From positions 62,001 to 126,000 of the forward strand of contig NZ_BCRG01000008.1 in NCBI RefSeq assembly GCF_001552475.1: a DNA stretch of 64,000 nt. The letters run 5' to 3'. The notes beneath the pieces were generated by a model. That model was not told the DNA's origin, did not search any database, and saw nothing but the letters and a program-made list of their open reading frames with translations. The position numbers and the translations under genes are program-made. The stretch is from Microbacterium oleivorans NBRC 103075 (GTDB lineage Bacteria > Actinomycetota > Actinomycetes > Actinomycetales > Microbacteriaceae). This document shows, piece after piece, positions 25,066-32,756 of the stretch; position 1 is the stretch's first letter; each line of letters starts with the position of its first letter.

Positions 25066-27024
25066 GTGACTGTCACCCGACGAACCCGCATCGTCCTCGC
25101 CGGAGCCCAGGGCTTCGGTACCGTCCACCTCGAGAACCTGCGCCGTCTCGGTGACCGCGTCGAGCTCGTCGCAGTCGCGGACCCGACTCCCGTCCCGCCC
25201 GAGAACCTCCCCGCGGGCACCCAGGCCTTCGCGTCGCTCGCCGAGGCGCTCGACGCCGTCGATGACGTCCACGTCGTGATCGTCGCGACGCCGCTGCACA
25301 CCCACGCGGCGCTCGCCGGTCTCGTCGTCTCGCGTGGAATCGACCTCTATCTCGAGAAGCCGCCCGTGCTCTCGTCGGCCGACCTCGCGGTGCTCGCCGA
25401 CGCCGCAGCAGCCTCGGGCGCCCGCGTGCAGGTCGGCTTCCAGAGCCTTGGCTCGCTCGCGATCCCCGCCCTGATCGGCGACGAGTTCGGCCTCGGCCCG
25501 ATCCAGGCGATCGGCGCCGTCGGACTCTGGTGCCGCGACCGGGCGTACTGGTCGCGCAGCCGCTGGGCGGGCCACCGTGTGCTCGACGGGTTCCCCGTCC
25601 TCGACGGCGTCGTCGCCAATCCGCTCGCCCACGCGACCGCGACCGCCCTGGCCGTGGCGCAGTCGACCGCCGCATCGGACGTCAACCAGGTCACCGCCGA
25701 CCTCTACCGGGCCAACGACATCGAAGGCGACGACACCAGCGTCATCCGTCTGTCGACGGGGCGCGGCGTCCGTGTGACGTCCGCCCTGACTCTCTGCGCG
25801 GAGGACTCCGAGGAGCCGTACGTCCTCGTTCGCGGAACCCGCGGGTCGGCGAAGTTCTACTACACCGAGGACATCGTCGAGACGGCGGACCGCCGCGTCG
25901 AATTCGGCCGCATCGACCTGGTCGAGAACCTGCTCGATCACCGCGACCACGGCACGCCGATGTTGGCTCCGCTGCACGAGACGGGCGCCTTCGTCCGCGT
26001 GATGGATGCTGTCGCCGACACCGAGCCCGCGGCGGTCGATGCCGCTTTCGTGACATGGAACGACGACGGCCCGTCGCCGCGAGTCGTCATCGCGGGGATC
26101 CGCGACGCCGTGGAGCGGGCGGTGGATGCCGAGGCGACCTTCGCGGAACTGCACCTGCCCTGGACCGTGAAGACCGAGCCCGCGGTCCTGGCCGAGCTGA
26201 GCTCGTCGGGCGAGCCGCGGCATCCGGTCGCCGTCCTCGTCGACGGCGCCGACGTGACCCGCTCGTCGAGCCCGCGGCCCTACCTGCACCCCGTCCGGAC
26301 GCCCGGCGGCGTCGTCGTGTCGGACACGCACCCGGCCGACCACGATTGGCACCTCGGCATCAGCGTGACGCTGCAGGACGTCTCAGGCGTCAACTTCTGG
26401 GGCGGACGCACCTACACGCCCGGCCGCGACTACGTCTGGCGCGATGACCACGGTCGCATCGTCGCCACGCGCGTCGAGGGCGAGGCCTCCGCTCTCGAAG
26501 CCGAGTTCGCGTGGATCGGACGCGACGGCGCGCACATGCTGACCGAGTGCCGGCGGATGACCGTGGCCGACGCCGGCTCCGGTGCGACCACGATCGATCT
26601 CAGCTTCGAGCTCACGACGCGTGCGGGCACGCTGCACCTCGGCGGGCCGGGCAGCAACGGACGCGTCGGCGGCGGCTACGGCGGACTCGCTTGGCGCCTG
26701 CCCGCCGCAACGGACGTCGATGTGCGGACCGCGTCGGCGCGCGGCGAGGAGGCGGTGCACGGCACGGTCGCCCCCTGGCTCGCCTGGTCGGCGGAGTTCG
26801 AGGGCGGTCCGGCGACGGTCGCGCTGGCTCCCCTCGACGAGGCCTCGGCCGCCGACCCGTGGTTCGTCCGCGTCGCGGGCTACCCCGGCGTCGGCGCAGC
26901 CCTCGCCTGGGACCGTGCAGTGGACCTGGCTCCCGGCATCCCCGTGTCGCGCTCCTACCGCCTGCTCGTCGCCGACGGCCGCCTCACCGACGACGAGGTC
27001 GTCGCCGCACTGTCGCTGGGTTGA
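25066..27024 (+). CDS. Fusion of Gfo/Idh/MocA oxidoreductase with DUF6807 (PmoA-like) domain
   Basis: A 652-residue two-domain protein. The first ~360 residues form an Idh/MocA dehydrogenase (Rossmann LAGAQGFGTVHLENLRRL, then LYLEKPPVLSSADLAVL and GVVANPLAHATATALAVAQS). From about residue 400 to the end it has a DUF6807/PmoA-type domain (VVSDTHPADHDWHLGISVTLQDVSGVNFWGG in pieces, then GGGYGGLAWRLP and YPGVGAALAWDRAV). The two are usually separate genes in glycan loci. The GTG start at 25066 follows a GAAGGAG ribosome site and an AAGCGCTT operator. It probably oxidises a sugar and remodels it in a second step, but neither substrate nor the DUF6807 reaction is known. Confidence 0.88.
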   Translation: MTVTRRTRIVLAGAQGFGTVHLENLRRLGDRVELVAVADPTPVPPENLPAGTQAFASLAEALDAVDDVHVVIVATPLHTHAALAGLVVSRGIDLYLEKPPVLSSADLAVLADAAAASGARVQVGFQSLGSLAIPALIGDEFGLGPIQAIGAVGLWCRDRAYWSRSRWAGHRVLDGFPVLDGVVANPLAHATATALAVAQSTAASDVNQVTADLYRANDIEGDDTSVIRLSTGRGVRVTSALTLCAEDSEEPYVLVRGTRGSAKFYYTEDIVETADRRVEFGRIDLVENLLDHRDHGTPMLAPLHETGAFVRVMDAVADTEPAAVDAAFVTWNDDGPSPRVVIAGIRDAVERAVDAEATFAELHLPWTVKTEPAVLAELSSSGEPRHPVAVLVDGADVTRSSSPRPYLHPVRTPGGVVVSDTHPADHDWHLGISVTLQDVSGVNFWGGRTYTPGRDYVWRDDHGRIVATRVEGEASALEAEFAWIGRDGAHMLTECRRMTVADAGSGATTIDLSFELTTRAGTLHLGGPGSNGRVGGGYGGLAWRLPAATDVDVRTASARGEEAVHGTVAPWLAWSAEFEGGPATVALAPLDEASAADPWFVRVAGYPGVGAALAWDRAVDLAPGIPVSRSYRLLVADGRLTDDEVVAALSLG

Positions 27025-27065
27025 CTCACGGGGGGCGGGCCACTCGCGGTGCTCCGCCCGCACGA

Positions 27066-27098
27066 CGAAGGCGGCGACCCCCAGGGCCGCCGCCTTCG
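27066..27098. terminator. Bidirectional hairpin between convergent genes
   Basis: CGAAGGCGGCG (27066-27076) and CGCCGCCTTCG (27088-27098) are exact complements around an 11-base loop. It sits in the 83-base gap between the fusion gene and the convergent permease gene and could terminate both. There is no U-run. Confidence 0.75.
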
Positions 27099-27107
27099 CG
27101 TGGTCGC

Positions 27108-28025
27108 TTACTTGATGCCGGTGGTGGCGATGCCTCGGATGAGGAAGCGCTGACCGAACAGGAAGGCCAGGAACACCGGGACGAGGGACACGACCGACAT
27201 CGCGAACATCCCGCCGAAGTTCGATGCGCCCTGCGCCGACATGAACTGCCGGAGCGCCAGCGGCACTGTGAACAGGTCGGGGTTGTTCAAGTAGATGAGG
27301 GCGCCGAAGAAGTCGTTCCACACCCAGACGAAGGTGAAGATCGCCGTCGTCGCGAGGGCCGGCGTCATCATCGGCAGCAGGATCTGCAAGAAGATGCGCG
27401 CGTGACCGGCGCCGTCGATGCGGGCCGCCTCATCGAGATCGCGAGGGATGCCTCGGATGAACTGCACCATCAGGAAGATGAAGAACGCGTCGGTCGCCAG
27501 GGCCTTCGGGAGGATGAGCGGCCAGAACGTGTTCACCATGCCGAGCTGGCTGAACATGATGTACTGCGGCACGATCACGATGTGCACGGGGAGCATGATC
27601 GTGACGAGCATGATCGCGAACATCGTGCGCTTGAAGTGGAAGTTCAGCCGGGCGAACGCGTACGCCGCCATGGAGCACGAGATCAGGTTGCCGACGATGG
27701 AGCCGGCGACCACGACGATCGAGTTCCAGAGGTACGTGCCGAACGAGGGCGAGAGGGCGTTCCAGCCCTCCGTGTAGTTCGACACCTCGAACGACAAGGG
27801 CCAGAGCCCCGGCAGGCGGAAGATCTCGTCGTTGGGTCGCAGCGAGCTGACGACCATCCACAGCAGCGGATAGAGCATCAGGGCGGACGTCGCGATGAGG
27901 AAGACGTGGCGGACGACCACGCTCACCTTCGAGCGTCCTCCGAGGCCGGCGGACTGCCGGCGGCGGATCCGCTGACGCTCCTGAGCGAAGCGGCGGTCGC
28001 GGGTCGTGATCAGTTCAGTCGTCAT
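27108..28025 (-). CDS. Sugar ABC transporter permease (MalG-like)
   Basis: A 305-residue CUT1 permease with a basic N-terminus, six spans, the EAA loop EAARIDGAGHARIFLQILLP and the FTFVWVWNDFFGALIYL signature. It overlaps its partner gene by 11 bases. Sequence elements closely parallel the permease at 17280-18215 (for example the QFIRGIPRDLDEAARIDGAG region), so the two importers are probably related by duplication. Confidence 0.94.
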   Translation of the reverse strand: MTTELITTRDRRFAQERQRIRRRQSAGLGGRSKVSVVVRHVFLIATSALMLYPLLWMVVSSLRPNDEIFRLPGLWPLSFEVSNYTEGWNALSPSFGTYLWNSIVVVAGSIVGNLISCSMAAYAFARLNFHFKRTMFAIMLVTIMLPVHIVIVPQYIMFSQLGMVNTFWPLILPKALATDAFFIFLMVQFIRGIPRDLDEAARIDGAGHARIFLQILLPMMTPALATTAIFTFVWVWNDFFGALIYLNNPDLFTVPLALRQFMSAQGASNFGGMFAMSVVSLVPVFLAFLFGQRFLIRGIATTGIK

Positions 28026-28950
28026 AGAACACCCACAGCTTGGAGAGAGCGAAGTTCACGGCCGTGAATCCCGCGATGATGGCGACGAGCAGCCAGGCCA
28101 TGGCCGAGGCGTAGCCCATGTCGAACGACGTGAACCCCTTCTGGTAGAGGTACAGCGTGTAGAAGAGGGTCGAGTCCGACGGGCCACCCGACCCGCCCGA
28201 GATGATGAAGGCCTGCGTGAAGGCCTGGAACGCACCGATCATCGACAGCACGAGGTTGAAGAAGATGATCGGGCTGAGAAGCGGCATCGTGATCGAGAAG
28301 AACTGCCGGACGGGTCCGGCTCCGTCGACCGATGCGGCCTCGTAGTACATGACAGGGATCTGGCGGAGGCCGGCGAGGAAGATCACCATCGGGGCGCCGA
28401 AGCCCCAGACGCTCAGCAGGATGATCGTCGACAGCGCCGTGTCGGGGTTCGAGATCCAGCCTGGTCCCTCGATACCGAACACCGCGAGGAACTGGTTGAC
28501 GATGCCGTCGACCCCGAAGATCTGCTTCCACAGGATGGCGACGGCGACCGACGAGCCGAGCAGCGACGGCAGGTAGAACATCGACCGGTAGAAGGCGAGC
28601 CCCCGAAGGCCCTTGTCGAGCAGGAGCGCGACGCCGAGTGCCGCGATCATGGCCAGCGGGACGCCGACCAGCACGTATACGAAGGTGACGCCGAGGGATG
28701 CCCCGAGTCGGGGGTCCTGCGACATCCGCACGTAGTTGTCGAGGCCGATCCACTCCGGGGCGTTGAAGAGGTCGTACTTCGTGAACGACAGGTACAGGGA
28801 TGCCCCGATGGGCAGCACCGTGACCAGGATGAGTCCGAGCAGCCACGGGGCCAGGAAGACCAGGGCGGCCTTCGTGTCCTTGGGTCGCTCTCGCGCGCCT
28901 CGCTTGCCGCTGACGCGGCGTATCTTGGACAGCTCGCTGATCGCGCTCAT
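28015..28950 (-). CDS. Sugar ABC transporter permease (MalF-like)
   Basis: A 311-residue CUT1 permease with six spans and the EAA loop EAASVDGAGPVRQFFSITMP. The ATG at 28950 is chosen because GAGGAGG lies at the right distance; an in-frame ATG at 28968 has none. It heads the leftward two-gene permease operon, and no binding protein or ATPase is encoded with it. The likely partner is the binding protein at 30445, transcribed the other way beyond an esterase gene. Confidence 0.93.
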   Translation of the reverse strand: MSAISELSKIRRVSGKRGARERPKDTKAALVFLAPWLLGLILVTVLPIGASLYLSFTKYDLFNAPEWIGLDNYVRMSQDPRLGASLGVTFVYVLVGVPLAMIAALGVALLLDKGLRGLAFYRSMFYLPSLLGSSVAVAILWKQIFGVDGIVNQFLAVFGIEGPGWISNPDTALSTIILLSVWGFGAPMVIFLAGLRQIPVMYYEAASVDGAGPVRQFFSITMPLLSPIIFFNLVLSMIGAFQAFTQAFIISGGSGGPSDSTLFYTLYLYQKGFTSFDMGYASAMAWLLVAIIAGFTAVNFALSKLWVFYDD

Positions 28951-29003
28951 CCGGGTCCTCCTCGACACTTCCGACGGTCATCTGCGACCGCCGTCGACAC
29001 GCT

Positions 29004-29019
29004 CAGAAAGCGCTTTCTG
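29004..29019. promoter_or_regulatory. Perfectly palindromic LacI-family operator between divergent genes
   Basis: CAGAAAGCGCTTTCTG is a perfect 16-base palindrome with the AAGCGCTT core. It lies in the 125-base gap between the leftward permease pair and the rightward esterase gene and can control both. TACACT (29026-29031) just downstream may be the -10 box of the rightward gene. Confidence 0.82.
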
Positions 29020-29075
29020 TGACGATACACTATCGAGCGGAGCGCACAAGCGGTCCCCGAAGACGAGGAGCCGCC

Positions 29076-30206
29076 ATGGCCGATCCCGCCCGCGTCGACG
29101 AGTCGGCACAGACTCTCGGACCGATCGCCGGATACCCCGATTGGCCCGCTTTTCTCGAGCGGGAGCCGGTTCGGACCGACGGTTCGGACACCGGCCGCGC
29201 GCTCGCTGCAGCGCTCGGCATCCGTCGCACCGCAGCCGATGACGTCCACGTCGAGCGCGAGTGGCGCGCCGCCGGCATCCACGGCCGCGAGCTCACGTGG
29301 CAGCTCCCCTACGGGCCCCGCACGCGAGCGTGGCTGCTGCGCCCCGACGACGATGGGCGCCCGCTGCCGGCGCTCCTCGGACTCCACTGCCACGGCGGCG
29401 TGCGTTCGGTCGGTGCGGAGCAGTTGGTCGAGACCGACCACGCGCCGCACCCGTCGGCATCCCGTCTGCGCGAGACCGTGTACGGCGGTCTCGCACCGGC
29501 GAACGATCTGGCACGCGATGGGTTCGTCGTCCTCGCGCACGACACGTTCTCGTGGGGCAGTCGCGCGTTCGATCTCTCGCACCCGACGCCGCGGCTCGCG
29601 GGACTCATCGCAGCCCGCGAAGCGCTCTGGCGCGAGGAGGGAGTGACGCCCACCGAAGCCGAACGCTTCGATGCCGTCTCATCGCTCCACGAGGATTCGC
29701 TTGCGAAGGCCGCCGGCATGCTGGGCACCTCACTCGCCGGCGCCGTCGCGACCGAGGACGTCGCCGCGCTCGACGTCCTCCTCGGCCTGGGCGAGGTGGA
29801 TGCCGCCCGCGTCGGCACGTTCGGGCTGTCGGGCGGCGGCGGGCGCGCCACACTGCTCCGCGCCCTCGACGACCGCGTCCGCTCGACCGTCGTGACGTGC
29901 ATGATGGCGACGTTCGCCTCGCTGGTGCCGCGTGAGCTCGACACGCACTCGTGGCTGCTGAACAGCCCCGGCATCCGCTCGGCGGGAGACCTGCCGGAGA
30001 TCGCGGCATCCGCTGCTCCCCGCGACCTCCTCGTGCAGTACGGGACGACCGATCCGCTGTTCCCGCTCGAGGGGATGCGGGATGCCGACCGCGCCCTGCA
30101 GGCGACGCCGGGATACCGCGGCTCGTTCTTCGACGACGGGCACGTCTCGAGCTCCGCGATGCAGGGCGAAGTGCGCGCGTTCTTCGCCGCGACACTCGCG
30201 GCGTGA
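29076..30206 (+). CDS. Alpha/beta hydrolase, likely esterase
   Basis: A 376-residue cytoplasmic alpha/beta hydrolase resembling the acetyl xylan esterase or dienelactone hydrolase group. The nucleophile elbow GLSGGGGR places Ser near residue 252. The acid is probably the Asp of QYGTTDPLFPLEG, and the base the His of FFDDGHVSSS. The N-terminal part carries LLGLHCHGGVRS, an oxyanion-hole-like segment. GAGGAG precedes the ATG. Divergence from sugar permeases across a shared operator suggests removal of acetyl or methyl groups from imported glycans; the substrate is not shown by the sequence. Confidence 0.83.
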   Translation: MADPARVDESAQTLGPIAGYPDWPAFLEREPVRTDGSDTGRALAAALGIRRTAADDVHVEREWRAAGIHGRELTWQLPYGPRTRAWLLRPDDDGRPLPALLGLHCHGGVRSVGAEQLVETDHAPHPSASRLRETVYGGLAPANDLARDGFVVLAHDTFSWGSRAFDLSHPTPRLAGLIAAREALWREEGVTPTEAERFDAVSSLHEDSLAKAAGMLGTSLAGAVATEDVAALDVLLGLGEVDAARVGTFGLSGGGGRATLLRALDDRVRSTVVTCMMATFASLVPRELDTHSWLLNSPGIRSAGDLPEIAASAAPRDLLVQYGTTDPLFPLEGMRDADRALQATPGYRGSFFDDGHVSSSAMQGEVRAFFAATLAA

Positions 30207-30229
30207 CCCAAGCGAGACACAGCGGTCGT

Positions 30230-30258
30230 TGACAACCTCGCAGCTCCGACGCTACCGT
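30230..30258 (+). promoter_or_regulatory. Promoter of the leader ORF / binding-protein operon
   Basis: A consensus TTGACA (30230-30235), 17 bases, and TACCGT (30253-30258) form a strong-looking promoter. The expected start, near 30265, falls inside the first of two operators, so repression would be by direct occlusion. Confidence 0.7.
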
Positions 30259-30263
30259 CCGTC

Positions 30264-30299
30264 AGTAAGCGTTTTCTCACCGCTGAGAAAACGTTTGAT
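30264..30299. promoter_or_regulatory. Paired LacI-type operators arranged as an inverted repeat
   Basis: The first site has core AAGCGTTT (30267-30274), the second core AAACGTTT (30289-30296); their centres are 22 bases apart. They are joined so that AAGCGTTTTCTCA and TGAGAAAACGTTT form a 13-base inverted repeat with one mismatch and a 4-base loop. The first core is a hybrid of the two operator classes in the window. They cover the transcription start. Confidence 0.75.
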
Positions 30300-30314
30300 C
30301 CGCGAAGGAGCGGC

Positions 30315-30434
30315 ATGACCTCGATCACTACCGGCCAGACCCGATCTGGCCTCATGGCCACCGGTCGATCGACCCTCCGCTTCGCTCGGATCACCCCTGT
30401 CCTGCTGCGTGCCTTCCGCCGCCGCACCGTCTGA
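30315..30434 (+). CDS. 39-residue leader peptide ORF before a binding-protein gene
   Basis: An ATG at 30315 follows an excellent GAAGGAG ribosome site and opens 39 codons ending at 30434, 10 bases before the binding-protein ATG. The peptide ends very basic (LLRAFRRRTV) and has no signal peptide or homologue I recognise. Within it GGCCAGA (30333-30339) and TCTGGCC (30345-30351) form a 7-bp hairpin. The stop lies next to the ribosome site of the binding-protein gene, so translation of the two is probably coupled. It may be an attenuator-like or translational-control leader. That it is translated is inferred from the ribosome site only. Confidence 0.55.
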   Translation: MTSITTGQTRSGLMATGRSTLRFARITPVLLRAFRRRTV

Positions 30435-30444
30435 GAGGAACCTC

Positions 30445-31728
30445 ATGAAGAATCGACGCCTCCTCGCCATCGCCGCTGCCGGCGTGGCGCTGGCCGTCAC
30501 GCTGACCGGTTGCGGCGGTGGATCCGGCGCCGGGAACGGCGACGAGAAGATCACGCTGCGCTTCGCCTGGTGGGGCAGCGATGAGCTGAACGCCATCAAG
30601 GCCGAGCAGATCAAGCTCTTCGAAAAGGCAAACCCGAACATCAAGGTCGAGGGTGAGCCCAGCGAGTACAACGGCTACTACGACAAGCTCGCCACCCAGG
30701 TGGCCGGTGGCGGCGCACCTGACGCGCTGCAGATCACGTACGACGCGCTGCCGCTCTACAAGAGCAAGAACGCGATCGCGGACATCAGCGGTGACATCGA
30801 CCAGTCGGCCTTCCAGGCCGGCTCGCTCGACGCCGGCATCATCGACGGCAAGCTCTACGCCCTGCCGACCGGTGTCGGTTCGCGTGGCATCATCGTCAAC
30901 CCCGCCGTCTTCGAGAAGGCCGGCGTCGCGCTTCCCGACGACACGTCGTGGACGTGGGACGACTACATCTCGATCGCCAAGGAACTCTCCGAAAAGGCCG
31001 GCAAGGGCACCTACGGCTCGTCGGCGATTTCGAACGACCAGTCGCTCATGGCCTTCGCCCGCCAGAACGGCGAGGACCTTTACACGGCTGACGGCAAGTT
31101 CGGCGTCAGCGAGGGCACGGCTGAGAAGTTCTTCCAGTTCTCGAAGGACCTGCAGGAGTCGGGCGGCTCACCCGATGCCTCCACGGCTGCCGAGGACGCG
31201 TCGGCGTCGCTCGAGCAGAGCCTCATGGGTCAGGGCAAGGTCGGCATGACCTTCGCGCCGCTCAACTTCATCAGCATCTACGCGGGTGCGTCGGGCCAGG
31301 AGCTGAAGATCCTCAACGTTCCCGGCGACAGCGCCGGCAAGGTGGGTCTCGTCATCCAGCCGACCGTGCAGTACGCGGTCTACTCGAAGTCGAAGCACCC
31401 CAAGGAAGCCGCGAAGCTGATCGACTTCCTGCTGAACAGCGAGGAAGCGGGCCCGCTCAACAAGCTGACCCTCGGCATCCCGGCCGACCCGAAGGTCCTC
31501 GAGGCCATCACGCCCGATCTGACGGAGTCCGAGAAGGAGCAGGTGGCCTTCATCGACCGCCTGTCCCAGGCCGGTGGCACGCCGCAGAACCCGATCGCGC
31601 TGCCGACCTCGCAGCTCGGCCCGATCATCACCAAGCTGCTCGACGACGTCACCTTCGACAAGACGACCCCCGCGGATGCCGCGAAGGAGCTCGTCTCGCA
31701 GGTGGAGACGGCACTCGCCGCGAGCTGA
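30445..31728 (+). CDS. Extracellular sugar-binding lipoprotein (CUT1 ABC importer)
   Basis: A 427-residue family 1 solute-binding protein with signal MKNRRLLAIAAAGVALAV and lipobox LTGC, Cys23 being lipidated, then a Gly/Ser linker. The mature protein begins ITLRFAWWGSDELNA and contains VGSRGIIVNPAVFEKAGV and SLMGQGKVGMTFAPLNF. It is the probable receptor for the divergent permease pair at 27108-28950. The start at 30445 has GAGAGGAA upstream, overlapping the stop of the leader ORF. A hairpin follows the gene before the acetylesterase gene. Confidence 0.94.
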   Translation: MKNRRLLAIAAAGVALAVTLTGCGGGSGAGNGDEKITLRFAWWGSDELNAIKAEQIKLFEKANPNIKVEGEPSEYNGYYDKLATQVAGGGAPDALQITYDALPLYKSKNAIADISGDIDQSAFQAGSLDAGIIDGKLYALPTGVGSRGIIVNPAVFEKAGVALPDDTSWTWDDYISIAKELSEKAGKGTYGSSAISNDQSLMAFARQNGEDLYTADGKFGVSEGTAEKFFQFSKDLQESGGSPDASTAAEDASASLEQSLMGQGKVGMTFAPLNFISIYAGASGQELKILNVPGDSAGKVGLVIQPTVQYAVYSKSKHPKEAAKLIDFLLNSEEAGPLNKLTLGIPADPKVLEAITPDLTESEKEQVAFIDRLSQAGGTPQNPIALPTSQLGPIITKLLDDVTFDKTTPADAAKELVSQVETALAAS

Positions 31729-31734
31729 TCGACG

Positions 31735-31768
31735 GATGCGGCGGTCGGAACCTCCCGGCCGCCGCATC
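31735..31768. terminator. Intercistronic hairpin after the binding-protein gene
   Basis: GATGCGGCGG (31735-31744) and CCGCCGCATC (31759-31768) pair perfectly, and inner TCGG/CCGG bases extend the stem. It lies four bases after the binding-protein stop and before the esterase gene, as at 19232-19265. A role as partial terminator or mRNA stabiliser is likely. Confidence 0.65.
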
Positions 31769-31797
31769 GCCATGTCCGGAATCAACGGAGGATGCGG

Positions 31798-32472
31798 ATG
31801 ATCTATCACCTGGCCGGAGACTCGACCGTCGCGCCGATGAAGGCGGGTGAGGAGCCGATGGCCGGCTGGGGCGAATGCCTCGACGAGTTCGTGTCGGCGC
31901 CGGTCCTGAATCATGCGTTCGGCGGTGCGACGACCGAGTCGTTCCTCGCGAGCGGGACGTGGGGCGAACTGCTGACCGGTGTGGCGGACGGCGACACCGT
32001 CGTCATCCAGTTCGGCCACAACGACCAGAAGCAGCCTGAGCTGCTCGCCTCCCGCGGCGGATACACGGATCGGCTGCGGCGGATGGTGGCGGACGTGCGC
32101 GAGCGCGGCTCGCGCCCCGTGCTCTGCACGTCGTGCGAGCGGCGCTGGTTCGATGGCGAGCGCGTGACGCCGACCCACGGCGACTACCCGAATGCCGTGC
32201 GCGACCTCGCCGCGGAGGAGGGCGTCGACCTCATCGACCTCACGGCGTTCACGACCTGGCTCTACGAGGACCTCGGGGACGAGGCATCCGCTCGATTGTT
32301 GTCGCACTACGCGCCGGGCGAGACCGTCGCGTGGCCCGAGGGCTTGGTAGACGACACGCATTTCCGCGTCGACGGGGCGCGGCGGATTGCGCGCTTCGTG
32401 GCGAAGAGTCTGCGGGCGATCGAGCGTCGTGACGGGGATCAGCCGGCGAAGGGGTCGACGTTCACGGCGTGA
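31798..32472 (+). CDS. SGNH hydrolase, rhamnogalacturonan acetylesterase-like
   Basis: A 224-residue SGNH/GDSL hydrolase patterned like rhamnogalacturonan acetylesterases (CE12). Block I is AGDST with Ser9 as nucleophile. Gly42 lies in FGGATT, block III is FGHND with Asn75, and block V is DDTHF with Asp185/186 and His188. Such enzymes remove acetyl groups from galacturonate in the pectin backbone. There is no signal peptide, so it acts inside the cell. I chose the second ATG (31798) because GGAG lies at proper distance from it and too close to the ATG at 31792. Confidence 0.87.
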   Translation: MIYHLAGDSTVAPMKAGEEPMAGWGECLDEFVSAPVLNHAFGGATTESFLASGTWGELLTGVADGDTVVIQFGHNDQKQPELLASRGGYTDRLRRMVADVRERGSRPVLCTSCERRWFDGERVTPTHGDYPNAVRDLAAEEGVDLIDLTAFTTWLYEDLGDEASARLLSHYAPGETVAWPEGLVDDTHFRVDGARRIARFVAKSLRAIERRDGDQPAKGSTFTA

Positions 32473-32524
32473 CCGAGATGGTCGTACGGTGAGAAGCGTC
32501 ATCCACGTTCCGAGGGAGATCCTG

Positions 32525-32749
32525 ATGCGCCTCACCGTCGGCACCGCACTCATCCTCGCGGGCCTCGCGATCGTCGTACTCGCGCAGATGAACCTCTCCG
32601 CGCAGATGGACCGCGTCGATCGGGACGGCACCGCGGGCAACCTCTTCGCTCTGGACGTCTTCTGGCTCGGACTCGCCGGCGTCGTCGCGATTGCGGCCGG
32701 GGTGGGAGCGCTCATGGCGCGCCGACGCGGAGCCGGCACGTCGGCCTGA
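32525..32749 (+). CDS. Small two-span membrane protein
   Basis: A 74-residue protein with two hydrophobic segments (TVGTALILAGLAIVVLAQM and FWLGLAGVVAIAAGVGALM) separated by a charged DRVDRDGT loop, and ending in ARRRG. GGGAG precedes the ATG. The family is not recognised, and nothing links it to sugar metabolism beyond position. It converges on the next gene with a 7-base gap. Confidence 0.6.
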   Translation: MRLTVGTALILAGLAIVVLAQMNLSAQMDRVDRDGTAGNLFALDVFWLGLAGVVAIAAGVGALMARRRGAGTSA

Positions 32750-32756
32750 CGGCCGG

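Noticed and set aside
25066..27024. Frameshift as explanation for the oxidoreductase-DUF6807 fusion
   Set aside because: The frame is continuous across the junction, codon use is uniform and both domains are complete, so a true fusion is more likely.
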